From contig NC_009380.1 in assembly GCF_000016425.1 (NCBI RefSeq), forward strand, positions 372,001 through 436,000: a stretch of DNA of 64,000 nt, read 5' to 3'. Made by a program: the position numbers and the translations under genes. Of this stretch, positions 40,232 through 49,311 are shown in pieces (position 1 is the first letter of the stretch; each line of letters begins with the position of its first letter). The notes under the pieces are model-generated. The model saw nothing but the letters and a program-made list of their open reading frames with translations, was not told the DNA's origin and made no database searches. The stretch comes from Salinispora tropica CNB-440 (GTDB lineage Bacteria; Actinomycetota; Actinomycetes; Mycobacteriales; Micromonosporaceae).

Positions 40232-43200
40232 TCAGTCGTCGTCGACGATGGTCCCGGTGCCGAGCGGATCGGCGATCTGGATCCCGGGGCCGCCGGCTAC
40301 CAGCAAGGTCAGCCTCTCGTCGGTCTCTCGTCTCCGGTCGCCGCGCACCGATACCGGGAATGTCAGCGTTGTCTGGCCAGCCCGCAGCATCTGGCAACCG
40401 GTGTACGACCGGTAGTCGATGCCGGGCCGCGCGCTTGTGCCCAGGGTCAGGGCACAGACCAGGGCCGGCTCGGAGAGCGGACGCGAGACGGCTACGGTGA
40501 AGGCAAGTGTGCTGCTGCCCCGATCGCCTTCGACGACCGAGGCGTCAGCGACGGTCAGCGTCGGGCGCGACCGGAACCGGGCGACCTGCGGATCGTGGTC
40601 ACTGGCGCCGCGCGATCCGTCCCCCGCGTACTCCGCCGGCCAGTCGGCGTTGACGTGCGCCGCCCGCATCTGCACCAGATCATCGTGGAGCGCCTCGGTG
40701 ACGAAGAGGTGGTCCAGCGTCTGGGCCTGACCGGCGAAACTGTACGAGTACGCGGACGACGGCGCGTCGGCGAGCAGGTCATCCCAGAGGTTGTGCAGCC
40801 CCACCTCGTACAGCGGACCGAGCTGGTCCGACGGGGTCGGGTCGGCGGCCGTCGCGATCGGATCGTCGGGACGGGGAAAGACGTTCAGGTCTCCGCCGAA
40901 CACCACTCGGGCGTCTGGGTCCGACGCCGCGATCGCCGAGACGATGGCGGCACCGTACGCCGCCTGCTCCCGGCGTTGCCCCACTCGGCGGTCCGGCCCG
41001 GACGAGTAGTGGTTGCTGGCCGCCCAGAGCGTGAACCTTTCACCCGAACCGGGGGCGGCGGCGATCGTGAACCGGCCGAGCTGCGGCGCACGGGTGAAGA
41101 CGTTGTCGCCGTCCTTGCCGGTGCTGGTGTCGACGTCGGGTGGAAGGACCGCGTTGAGCGCCTTGGGGTTCTGCACGTCGGCGTTGGACGGTAGTCCGGG
41201 CGCGCGGTACTGGATGGTCGGGGCGGAGCCGAGCAGTGGATCGTCGGCGGTCGCCTCGGCCATCGCGACCCGGTCGGTGCGGTAGAGGAAGGCCGAGCTG
41301 ATGCCCCGGTCGTCGGCGCCGCTGCGGTCGTAGGCGGCGGCGTAGGCCGGGCCACCGTTGTCGGCGATGGTCAGCGCGAGCTCCTGGAGCGAATCCGGAG
41401 CGCCGTCGGCGTCGTTGGTGCTACCGCAGACCAGCGTGGTGCCGTCGACCGTGCAGATGTCCTGGTCCTCGGTCTCCTGGATCAGGATCAGGTCGGGGGA
41501 GTGCAGGTCGTTGATGATCTGATCGGCGAGGGCGGCGAGCTGGTCCCGGTACTCCTGCTCGCTGCCCGGCACGTAGTCGAACGGCGGGCGTACGCCGGTG
41601 CAGCCGTCGTTTCCGGCGAAGTCACAGCCGTCGAAGGGGTCGTCGCGGAAGTCGTACAGGTTCTCCACGTTGTACGCGGCGACCGCGTACTCCGTGGACC
41701 TCCGGGCCGGCTTCGGCGGGTGGTTCGTTGCCGGGTCGGTTCCGGCCGCGAAAGCCGCGGACTCAACCTGGACGCCGTACTTCTGGAACGAGTAGTAGAG
41801 GCCACCCACCGCGTCGTCGGTCAGCGTGTCGAAGGTGCGTGCCGGGGGAAGCAGTGTCGTGTTGTCCCCGCTGGTGGCCTTGACACCCATGCTGCCCAGC
41901 ATGATCCGCTGGCCGTTGCCGTCGTCGAAGATCTGGGTGGGATCGTTGTCCAGCGGGTGGGCGTCGCGGAACACGCGGCGGGTGTGCGGGTCGTCCCGGT
42001 CCAGGAGCGGGTCATCCCGGTCGACCAGCCAGGTCTCGGCGTCGGCGGTGGAGGCGAAGACGTTGCGCCCGCTCACCGTCTGACTGTCGGCACGCACCCG
42101 CAGCCGGGCCCCCTCGTGCCGTTCCCAGAAGCGTTGCGCGTCGGCGAGGTCGGCCGGTGGTACCGCGTCGGTCACCGTGACCACCCGGTCCACGTCCAGC
42201 CCGGTGGAGATTCGACGGACCAGCGAGGCGCTGGAGAGCTGCGTCATGTTGTAGTACTCGGAGACCCGGGCGTGGAGCACAACCTCGTCTCCGACGGTCG
42301 GCACGTAACCGCCGATGAGCGACGTGAACGAGCCCATGAAGACAAAGATGCCGTCGGAGCTGGTGGGGTCACCGTCGGTCGCGTCGGCGCGGCTCTGGAG
42401 GAAGAACCCGTGCTGGTCCCGACCGGAGGAGTCGCGGGCCAGGGTGCGTTGGGTGACGACACCGCGGACGTCGTACCGCGCGCTGCTGGCACCGTTGCCG
42501 CTGGTCGGCGCGAGCGGCGAGCGGTCGGTGGCGCCCTCCTCGGCGTCGGTGGTCGGGCCCTGCACCTCGCCGATCGTCAGCTCCCGGGTGGCCTGCACCG
42601 GCAGGGCGCAGGTCGCGGTGGTGCCGTCGGTATCGGTCGCGGTCAGGACCACCGAGTACGCCCCGGCGGCCAGGTCGGCGCTCGCGCTGACGGTGGCCCG
42701 GGCGGTGCCACCGACCGCTCCGGCCGGGGTGAGCGCCGTTCGGCTGATCGTGCCGGTGGCCGGAGTCGGGGTCACCGACGTGACCGCCAGGTCGACGATC
42801 TCATCGTCCGGGTCGGTCGCGGTGACTTCCCGGGATGCCGCGGTGCCCGCCGGCGTCACCAGGGGATCACCGCAGATGATGGTGGCGGGGGTGTCCACCG
42901 GGCCGTCGTCGAGGCGGTGCGCGCCGAGCCCGTCCACCGTGTCGGTGTCGAAGCCGGCCCACTCGGCGGCCGGGTCGAAGCTGTCGCCGGGTTCGGGGTC
43001 ACCCGAGACGACGTTGCCCAGTCGCCGGAGGGTGTGGTTGGCCGTACTGGTCAGGCCGGTGCCCCACGCGGTGCCGGGATCAACGCCCACCTGACCGATC
43101 GCGTCGAGCACGATGCCGCCGCGGCGCAGCACGACTGCGTCGTCGCCATTGAAGAGTCCGGCGCCGGTGACCTGGTCGGCCTGGGCGAGGATCGCCGCGT

Positions 43201-43507
43201 TCGCCGACGAGTGGGCGAAGACAAAGACATCTCCCGCCGCGACCGTGCCGGTCAGGGTGAAGGTGGTCGGCGTGGTGGAGCCGTTGAAGTGCAGGAGCAG
43301 GTGATAGCCGCCGCCGGCGAGGTCGACCGGCGCGCCGGTGCCGTTGAAGAGCTCGATCGCCTTGTTGTTGGACGAGCCTTCGACGTACTCGGAGATGAAC
43401 AGGTCGGTGGGGGCGGCGGTGGCGGCGTCGGGTGTGACCCCGACGGCCGCGATGCTCACGGTAGCGGTGACGGTGGCGAACACGGCGAGTGCGCGGCGCG
43501 GTCGCAT
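40232..43507 (-). CDS. ExeM/NucH-type secreted multidomain endonuclease
   Basis: A 1091-residue exported protein. Signal peptide residues 1-31 (VFATVTATVSIAAVGVTPDA then ATAAP). Lamin-tail domain about 33-165 (LFISEYVEGSSNNKAIELFN, AIGQVGVDPGTAWG). A cadherin-like/Ig-like and OB-containing middle runs about 200-590. The endonuclease/exonuclease/phosphatase domain is about 600-935, with YNVENLYDF, LILIQETED, FGGDLNVF and GASDHDPQV catalytic stretches. The C-terminal Calx-beta-like domain is about 945-1085 (VVEGDRGSSTLAFTVAVSRP). It degrades extracellular DNA, probably for nutrient (phosphate, nucleoside) scavenging or biofilm turnover. GGAGG lies 4 nt before ATG 43507. Confidence 0.92.
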   Translation of the reverse strand: MRPRRALAVFATVTATVSIAAVGVTPDAATAAPTDLFISEYVEGSSNNKAIELFNGTGAPVDLAGGGYHLLLHFNGSTTPTTFTLTGTVAAGDVFVFAHSSANAAILAQADQVTGAGLFNGDDAVVLRRGGIVLDAIGQVGVDPGTAWGTGLTSTANHTLRRLGNVVSGDPEPGDSFDPAAEWAGFDTDTVDGLGAHRLDDGPVDTPATIICGDPLVTPAGTAASREVTATDPDDEIVDLAVTSVTPTPATGTISRTALTPAGAVGGTARATVSASADLAAGAYSVVLTATDTDGTTATCALPVQATRELTIGEVQGPTTDAEEGATDRSPLAPTSGNGASSARYDVRGVVTQRTLARDSSGRDQHGFFLQSRADATDGDPTSSDGIFVFMGSFTSLIGGYVPTVGDEVVLHARVSEYYNMTQLSSASLVRRISTGLDVDRVVTVTDAVPPADLADAQRFWERHEGARLRVRADSQTVSGRNVFASTADAETWLVDRDDPLLDRDDPHTRRVFRDAHPLDNDPTQIFDDGNGQRIMLGSMGVKATSGDNTTLLPPARTFDTLTDDAVGGLYYSFQKYGVQVESAAFAAGTDPATNHPPKPARRSTEYAVAAYNVENLYDFRDDPFDGCDFAGNDGCTGVRPPFDYVPGSEQEYRDQLAALADQIINDLHSPDLILIQETEDQDICTVDGTTLVCGSTNDADGAPDSLQELALTIADNGGPAYAAAYDRSGADDRGISSAFLYRTDRVAMAEATADDPLLGSAPTIQYRAPGLPSNADVQNPKALNAVLPPDVDTSTGKDGDNVFTRAPQLGRFTIAAAPGSGERFTLWAASNHYSSGPDRRVGQRREQAAYGAAIVSAIAASDPDARVVFGGDLNVFPRPDDPIATAADPTPSDQLGPLYEVGLHNLWDDLLADAPSSAYSYSFAGQAQTLDHLFVTEALHDDLVQMRAAHVNADWPAEYAGDGSRGASDHDPQVARFRSRPTLTVADASVVEGDRGSSTLAFTVAVSRPLSEPALVCALTLGTSARPGIDYRSYTGCQMLRAGQTTLTFPVSVRGDRRRETDERLTLLVAGGPGIQIADPLGTGTIVDDD

Positions 43508-43594
43508 GGAGCCTCCACGGTGGGTGGATAGGACGAGCGAAGGTTAGAGGGTGCGTCTTACCTTGCTCTAGCCCCTGAAGGGCCCGGTGGTGAA

Positions 43595-44596
43595 CTATTG
43601 GCCAGTGGCGTCGAGCCGGTGCACCAACTCGGCAACGTCGATGCTGTACTCGTACCACTCCCGGTCGGGGCGGTAGCCCAGTTCGGCGTTGACCTTCAGC
43701 ATCGCCTCGTTGTCCTGGGCGTTCCAGGTTTGCACCTCGGTCAGCGCCGGCTCGGCCGAGCGCAGCTCCAACAGCATGCGTGCCTTCATCGCGCGGTCGA
43801 TGCCGTGCCCGCGGTGCTCCGGTACGACGATCGTGTCGTACTGGTCGGCCCGGGTCGGGTGCTGCGCCGGCGCCACCACCTCGGTGAGCCCGGCCACCTC
43901 CCCGGTCTGCTCGTGCAGCGCGAGGACGATGTATGGGGTCATCCCCCGTCGGTGCAGGCAGCCGAGGCTGTCGCGGAGTCGCTGCGGGTCGTAGGAGCTG
44001 GGGCGGAGCTCGCCCTCCTCGACATCCCGCGCCTCCGCCTTGGCCCGCGCGTACGCGTCGATGAGCTGATCGGGCAGCCCACCGGGGTGGAACTGCACGT
44101 GGTACCCCGGGCTGACGCCGTCGGCCGTCTTGCCCAGCTCCGCCCAGTCCACCCCGGCCAGGTCGAGCACACTGCGGGTTTCGACGTACTCCCGGGTGAA
44201 ACCGAGCGCCTCGTAGAAGGCGACCGACGGAGTGTCGCCGACCACCTCGACGCCGATCGTCTGGAACCCCTCCTGGTAGACCCGGCGGGCAGCGGTCAGA
44301 ACCAGTTCACGGCCGAGGCCGCTGCGGCGTGCCGACGGGTGCACCAACACCTCGAGCACACCGATGCTGCCAAGTAGCAGGACGTTGACCACCCCCGGCC
44401 TGGCGGCTCCGCTGTCCTCGGCCACCCAGGAGATCCGCCGTTCGCCCGGCATCATCTCGGTCAGGTACTCCCGCAGGAAGCTCCCCTGCCAGGGCGGGTC
44501 CTGCGGCAGATCGGCGGCGAGGACCGCGTTCAACGTGTCCAGCAGAGACACGATCTCGGCGGACGACGCGGCCCTGAGATCCCACTCGCGCACCAT
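43595..44596 (-). CDS. Tandem-GNAT N-acetyltransferase
   Basis: A 333-residue protein with two GNAT domains: residues about 1-165 with VLVHPSARRSGLGRELVLTA and FYEALGFTREYVETRSVLD, and about 170-333 with TIVVPEHRGHGIDRAMKARM and NAELGYRPDREWYEYSID. The layout resembles mycothiol synthase MshD-like and other two-domain acetyltransferases, but key MshD features cannot be confirmed, and a distant paralogue lies at 2944-3834. ATG 44596 is used; GTG 44599 and GTG 44593 are in-frame alternatives, the last with TAGACG 7 nt upstream. It lies 87 bp upstream of the nuclease gene. Confidence 0.78.
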   Translation of the reverse strand: MVREWDLRAASSAEIVSLLDTLNAVLAADLPQDPPWQGSFLREYLTEMMPGERRISWVAEDSGAARPGVVNVLLLGSIGVLEVLVHPSARRSGLGRELVLTAARRVYQEGFQTIGVEVVGDTPSVAFYEALGFTREYVETRSVLDLAGVDWAELGKTADGVSPGYHVQFHPGGLPDQLIDAYARAKAEARDVEEGELRPSSYDPQRLRDSLGCLHRRGMTPYIVLALHEQTGEVAGLTEVVAPAQHPTRADQYDTIVVPEHRGHGIDRAMKARMLLELRSAEPALTEVQTWNAQDNEAMLKVNAELGYRPDREWYEYSIDVAELVHRLDATGQ

Positions 44597-44667
44597 CACC
44601 CGTCTAGCTTGCCGCCTACTGCTGCTCGGGGGAAGTAGGGGATCCCCCGAGAAGGTGGATGATCGTG

Positions 44668-45963
44668 TCAGGTCCGGCTTGCCTGCCCGTACTGGTTGGC
44701 CTTGTCGAAAACGTCCTGAGCGTACTGCCGCACGTTGTTGTACGACAGGATGGCGTTCCACCAGTCGCCGGCGACGGTCAGGTTCCGGCCGCCCTTGCAC
44801 AGATAGTTGGCGGCGGCCAGGGCGGCGTCGTCGATGTCGTGCGGGTCCTTGCGGCCGTCGCTGTCCGCGTCGGCTCCGATCTCCTGCCAGGTGGTCGGAA
44901 TGAACTGCATCGGCCCGATCGCCCGGTCGTAGGTGGCGTCCTGGTCCAGCGTGCCGCGGTCGGTGTCGCGAATCAGCATCCGCCCGCCCTGCCCGTCCAG
45001 CGGTAGGCCGATGATCTCCGGGGCGGCCCGCCCGTCCGGGCCGAGCTGGGCGTTGTTGGCCTGCCCGTGCGCCGACTCGACGTGCCCGATCGCGGCGAGC
45101 GTGGTCCAGCTCAGGCCGCAGCTGCGGTTGGTCTGGGCGAGGACCAGTTCGGCGTAGCCGTAGGCCTGCAACGCGACCGGTGCGATGCCGACCTTCGGGC
45201 CGGTCTGGGCCGCCCAGCTTGCGAGCGTGTCGGCGGGTCGACCCAGACCCGGGGTCGGGCCGGTCATCGTGGGGTCGGGTGGGGGCAGGGTGCCCGCCGG
45301 TGCCGCCCCGTCGGGCGCGGAGGTCGGCGCGGCCGTCGTGCCGGGGCTGGCGACGGTGGTGTCCGGGTCGGAGCGCACCGTGGCGGGCAACAGCAGGGCA
45401 CCGGCCGCCACGGTCGCCGTGACCAGGAGCAGCAGGAAGCCGCCGGGGACGGTGAGCTGGCCGCTTGGCCGTCGCGACCAGCGGTGGACCGAACGTGCCG
45501 CGTTGACGGCCAGTCGGGTGGGGGTGACGCGGATGGCGTGCGCGAAGCGGGTCCGGCGCCGCTGAGCTCGGGCGGCTCGCTCCGGCCCGGCCGGGTCACC
45601 GGAACCCGACGGCTCGTCGACCGGGTCAGCGTCGGTGTGGGAGGGCTCGTCGGAGTCGGCCGTCGCAACGGTGGTGTCGACTCGGGCCCGGGCGGCGGTG
45701 GGGTCGGCCGCGGTGGGGTCGGCCGCGGTGGACAGATCGGACTTCGGATCATCCGTGGTCGCCGCGTCGGGGGCCCGCGTCGGCTCCACGTCCGGGGCCG
45801 TTGGCGGTCGCAGCCACGGTCGGCGCGGCCGGGGCACCCGCCCGGGTCGCTGGCCGGCGGCCACGCCGGAGCCGCTCTGCGCTCCCCCGCCCGGTGTGGC
45901 CGGGCGTAGGGGCCGGAGGGTCTGGTTCTCCTCGCCGTCCACCACCTGTCGAGTATTACCCAT
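44668..45963 (-). CDS. Membrane-anchored lytic transglycosylase (SLT domain)
   Basis: A 431-residue protein. A cytosolic Pro/Thr/Asp-rich N-terminus (residues 1-170) is followed by one TM (GGFLLLLVTATVAAGALLLP), a Thr/Pro/Ala linker, then an SLT domain with catalytic Glu in LAAIGHVESAHG, AIGPMQFIPTTWQEIGADAD, DIDDAALAAANYLCKGG and AILSYNNVRQYAQDV. It cleaves the MurNAc-GlcNAc bond on the outer face of the membrane. The long disordered cytosolic arm is unusual in length. It is divergent from the FmdB gene with 38 bp between starts. Confidence 0.9.
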   Translation of the reverse strand: MGNTRQVVDGEENQTLRPLRPATPGGGAQSGSGVAAGQRPGRVPRPRRPWLRPPTAPDVEPTRAPDAATTDDPKSDLSTAADPTAADPTAARARVDTTVATADSDEPSHTDADPVDEPSGSGDPAGPERAARAQRRRTRFAHAIRVTPTRLAVNAARSVHRWSRRPSGQLTVPGGFLLLLVTATVAAGALLLPATVRSDPDTTVASPGTTAAPTSAPDGAAPAGTLPPPDPTMTGPTPGLGRPADTLASWAAQTGPKVGIAPVALQAYGYAELVLAQTNRSCGLSWTTLAAIGHVESAHGQANNAQLGPDGRAAPEIIGLPLDGQGGRMLIRDTDRGTLDQDATYDRAIGPMQFIPTTWQEIGADADSDGRKDPHDIDDAALAAANYLCKGGRNLTVAGDWWNAILSYNNVRQYAQDVFDKANQYGQASRT

Positions 45964-45989
45964 GTCCGCTTGGTCGTCTGGGGCGGTCG

Positions 45990-45995
45990 TAGGCT
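45990..45995 (+). promoter_or_regulatory. TAGGCT -10 box, leaderless-type
   Basis: TAGGCT lies 6 nt before ATG 46002. GGAGGC occupies the same 6 nt, so both initiation modes are conceivable. Confidence 0.4.
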
Positions 45996-46001
45996 GGAGG
46001 C

Positions 46002-46214
46002 ATGCCCCGGTACGAGTTTCGTTGCCGCGCCTGCGGCGACACCTTCGAGGTCAATCGGCCCATGGCCCGGGCCGCCGCGCCGGCCCGCTGCCCGCAGGGG
46101 CACGACGAGACGGTCAAACTCCTCTCCACGGTCGCGACAGTCGGTCTTGGTGGATTCGGCGGGACCGCTCCCACCGCAGGTGGTGGCTGCTGCGGCGGTG
46201 GCTGCGGCTGCTGA
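46002..46214 (+). CDS. FmdB-type zinc ribbon protein
   Basis: A 70-residue protein with the N-terminal FmdB regulatory-protein zinc ribbon (MPRYEFRCRACGDTFEVNRP, then CPQGHDETVKLLST), where one knuckle is CxxC and the second uses Cys/His. The C-terminal 20 residues are Gly/Cys-rich (GGGCCGGGCGC), which could bind extra metal. The family is widespread with no fixed function; a regulatory or metal-handling role is presumed. Confidence 0.85.
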   Translation: MPRYEFRCRACGDTFEVNRPMARAAAPARCPQGHDETVKLLSTVATVGLGGFGGTAPTAGGGCCGGGCGC

Positions 46215-46362
46215 GCGGGCATTCGATTCGCCGACGTCTCACCGCGCTTGCCGACGTCGGCGCGGAGTGGCACGTTGGAGCAGGACCGGGCCGTCATTTC
46301 GCGATGCGTGACGGGCTGGATCCGACAGCATGAACCAGACGTCCTGGGCGGAGGTTCCACGC

Positions 46363-49311
46363 ATGTCGCCACGGATCCACCTCCCGGCCGGGTGGGTGAC
46401 CTTCGTCTTCACCGACATCGAGGGCTCCACCCGGCTGGCCCAACTGCTCGGACCCGACTACCGGCCGGTGCTGTGGGAACATCGGCGCCTGCTGCGCCGC
46501 ACCATCGTGGCTACCAAGGGAGCGGAGCTGCTCACCGAGGGTGACTCGTTCTTCCTCGCCTTCGCGGACGCGTCCGCCGCGCTAACCGCCTGCCTGGCCG
46601 CCCAACGTGCCCTGACCAACCACGACTGGCCGACCCCGGACGCCACCCCGCGGGTACGGATGGGGCTGCACACCGGGTGGGCGGAGCCTCGCGACGGCGA
46701 GTACGCGAGCGCGGAGGTGCACCGGGCCGCCCGGGTCGCCGCCGCTGCGCACGGTGGACAGGTGCTCTGCTCCGCGGCGACCGTCCAGCACGCCGCCCCG
46801 TTGCCCAGCGGCGCCTCCCTACTCGACCTGGGCCTGCACCGGCTGCGCGGCTTCGACGACCGGGAACGGCTCTTCCAGCTGACCGCGCCGGGCCTGGAGC
46901 GGCAGTTCCCGCGTCCGCGTACTGCTGACGCGGTGGCGCACAACCTGCCCACCCAGGTCACCTCGTTCGTCGGCCGGCAGGCCGAGTGGGCCGAGCTGCG
47001 CCGGCTGGTGGAGAACAACCGCCTGGTCACGGTGGTCGGCGCCGGGGGATCCGGCAAGACCCGGCTGGCGGTGGAACTCGCCGCCGACCTGGTCGAGTCC
47101 TATCCAGATGGTGTCTGGTTCGTCGACCTCGCCACGGTGGTGGAGCCGGGGATGGTGGCGTGCGCGGTCGCCGCTGGGCTCGGCCTTCGTCGGGAGCCTG
47201 GCCGTTCGATGATGGACACCCTGGTGGAGTACGCCGCCGCCCGCCGGATGCTGGTGCTGTTGGACACCGCTGACGCCCAGCTGCCGGCGGCAGCCGAGGT
47301 GATCTCCCAGCTGCTCGCCGGTGGGGTGGGGGTGCGGGTGCTCGCGACCAGTCGGGAGTCGTTCGGACTTCCCGGTGAGGTGGTGTGGCGAATTCCTCCG
47401 CTCTCGGTCGACTCACCGGTGACCGGAGCGGAAAGCGACGCGGTTGCCCTGCTGCTCGACCGTGCCACGGCGGCGCGGGGCGGTCGACGGCCCGATCCGG
47501 CGGAGTGGGTGGACCTGCGTCGGGTCGTACGTCGGCTGGATGGCCTGCCGCTCGCCATCGAACTGGCCGCTGCCCGGCTGCGGGTGCTCTCGGTTGGGCA
47601 GCTCGCCGATCGTCTCGACGACGTGCCGTGTGCCCTCGATACGGGCCGGGATGATCCCGGGCCCGGGCTGGCCATGCGTCACCGCACCATGCAGGCAAAC
47701 CTCAGCTGGTCGTACCAGCAGTTGGGCGCGGGGGCGGCCCGGCTGCTCCGCTGGCTGGCGGTGTTTACCGGGCCGGTGGATCTGGCGACAGTGGAGTGGC
47801 TGTTGGAGGACGACCAGCTCGATCCGCTGTCGGTGCTGGTGGAGAAGTCGATGGTGTTGGCCGAGCCGGACATCGGTGGTAGCACCTACCGAATGCTCGA
47901 CCCGATTCGCGCGTACGCGGCCGGCCGGCTGGCGGCGGCGGGCGAGGAACAGGCGGCGCGGAATCGACACGTGGCCTGGTCCGCGGATGCGGTACGGCGG
48001 TTGGGCTCGGGGCCGGACGGCCGCCCGGTAACGCTCTCGCTGTACGCGTTCGATCCGCTCGCCGGTGAGCTACGGACCGCGCTTCGGTGGTGTGCGACGG
48101 GCGGTAGCGCCCGGTCGGGGCTCGCGCTCGTCGTCGGGCTGGATCAGTGGTGGCGGGAGCGGGGCCTGGCTGGGAAGGGCCGGCTCTGGCTGTCTCAGTT
48201 GTACGACCGCAGCGCCGAAACCGGTGAGCGCATCCCGGATGCGGAGCTGGCGGTGGGCTACCACACGCATTCACTGCATGCGGGGGCGGACGGCGACTTT
48301 GTCGAGGAGCTGCGCTTCTCACAGCGGGCGGAGGCGGTGGCCCGGCGGACCGGTGACGCCGGCCTGCTGGCCCGGGTATTGTCCAGCCGGGCGGCTCCCC
48401 TGGTCGACCTGGGGCAGCTTGCCCAGGCGGAACAGGTGTGCCGGGAGGTCATTGGCTGGGCACAGCGGCAGGACGTGGTGGACGATGCCCTCTTCGCCGT
48501 CCTCAGCCTGGCGGAGTTGCTGTGGTGTCGGGGTGCCCTGGACGAGGCGGCGGAGCTGCTCGGCGCGGCCCGCCCGGTCGAGGCGAGTCGCCCGGCGGAA
48601 CGGGGCCGCCGGACGGTGGACATGCTGCTCGGCCTGGTGGCGCTCGCCCGTGGCGACCTGATCGCCGCGCACGAGCATCTGTCGGTGTCGCTGCGGTCCC
48701 GGATGGCGCACGGCTTCCACCGTCGTGCCTGTGACACGCTGCAGGCGATCGCGGTGCGCTGTGCCGCGGGGGGCGATCCGCTGACCGCCGCGCGACTCTT
48801 CGGCGCGGCGCAGGCGAGGGGGGCCGCCCTGGGCTCGGTGCCGGGCATCAACGGCGACTACTTTGCGCGGTGGCAGGCGCAGGTGCACGGGACGCTCGGG
48901 GATGTCACCTTCGACCGGGCGTACGGCGAGGGCACGGGGTTGGGTATTCGGGAGGCGGCGACGGTGGCGCTCGGCGTCGAACACCCGGACCTGGCCGCTG
49001 ATTCCACCCGTTTCGCCGCTGGTGTCGCCCCGTCCGCCTTCACCGGTCCCCTGGAGGTGGCCAGCCCCCCTGGAGCGGCCACGTCGTGTCCCGAGTGCGC
49101 CGGAAACCACCCGGGTCGGTCTCGAGCCCGACTGAGGTCAGGCGAAGAAGCGGGCCAGGTGGGCCTGCGTGGGAACTGGCGCATCGGGCGGCAGGAGGGT
49201 CAGGTCGGCGAAGATGCTGGCCCCGTCACAGCCGGCGTGCAGGGGGTACCAGCGCGGAGCATCCGGTGGGCGTTGGAGGCAGATGCCCTTGATGGTCTGG
49301 ATGTCGAGTAG
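46363..49311 (+). CDS. Large regulator: cyclase-homology domain + NB-ARC ATPase + TPR
   Basis: A 982-residue protein. Residues about 8-180 form a class III cyclase-homology domain (TFVFTDIEGSTRLAQLLG with metal Asp18, LTEGDSFFLAFADA with Asp61); the usual VNxAAR reads VHRAARVAA, so cyclase activity is doubtful. Residues about 200-480 are an AAA/NB-ARC ATPase (P-loop VVGAGGSGKTRLA, ATSRESFGLPGE, LDGLPLAIELAAARLRVLS). The rest is TPR-like helices. Such proteins are signal-transduction ATPases of unknown ligand. ATG 46363 has GGAGG upstream; ATG 46330 lacks one. The last about 58 residues run antisense through the end of the BON-methyltransferase gene. Confidence 0.87.
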   Translation: MSPRIHLPAGWVTFVFTDIEGSTRLAQLLGPDYRPVLWEHRRLLRRTIVATKGAELLTEGDSFFLAFADASAALTACLAAQRALTNHDWPTPDATPRVRMGLHTGWAEPRDGEYASAEVHRAARVAAAAHGGQVLCSAATVQHAAPLPSGASLLDLGLHRLRGFDDRERLFQLTAPGLERQFPRPRTADAVAHNLPTQVTSFVGRQAEWAELRRLVENNRLVTVVGAGGSGKTRLAVELAADLVESYPDGVWFVDLATVVEPGMVACAVAAGLGLRREPGRSMMDTLVEYAAARRMLVLLDTADAQLPAAAEVISQLLAGGVGVRVLATSRESFGLPGEVVWRIPPLSVDSPVTGAESDAVALLLDRATAARGGRRPDPAEWVDLRRVVRRLDGLPLAIELAAARLRVLSVGQLADRLDDVPCALDTGRDDPGPGLAMRHRTMQANLSWSYQQLGAGAARLLRWLAVFTGPVDLATVEWLLEDDQLDPLSVLVEKSMVLAEPDIGGSTYRMLDPIRAYAAGRLAAAGEEQAARNRHVAWSADAVRRLGSGPDGRPVTLSLYAFDPLAGELRTALRWCATGGSARSGLALVVGLDQWWRERGLAGKGRLWLSQLYDRSAETGERIPDAELAVGYHTHSLHAGADGDFVEELRFSQRAEAVARRTGDAGLLARVLSSRAAPLVDLGQLAQAEQVCREVIGWAQRQDVVDDALFAVLSLAELLWCRGALDEAAELLGAARPVEASRPAERGRRTVDMLLGLVALARGDLIAAHEHLSVSLRSRMAHGFHRRACDTLQAIAVRCAAGGDPLTAARLFGAAQARGAALGSVPGINGDYFARWQAQVHGTLGDVTFDRAYGEGTGLGIREAATVALGVEHPDLAADSTRFAAGVAPSAFTGPLEVASPPGAATSCPECAGNHPGRSRARLRSGEEAGQVGLRGNWRIGRQEGQVGEDAGPVTAGVQGVPARSIRWALEADALDGLDVE

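Noticed and set aside
41501..43531. 676-codon plus-strand open frame opposite the ExeM/NucH nuclease
   Set aside because: Gly/Arg/Val-rich shadow; the minus strand has signal peptide, lamin-tail and nuclease motifs.
43508..43594. PHO box upstream of the secreted nuclease gene
   Set aside because: One GTTCACC half-site is visible on the minus strand, but the second 11-bp-spaced half does not match; not enough to claim PhoP/RegX3 control.
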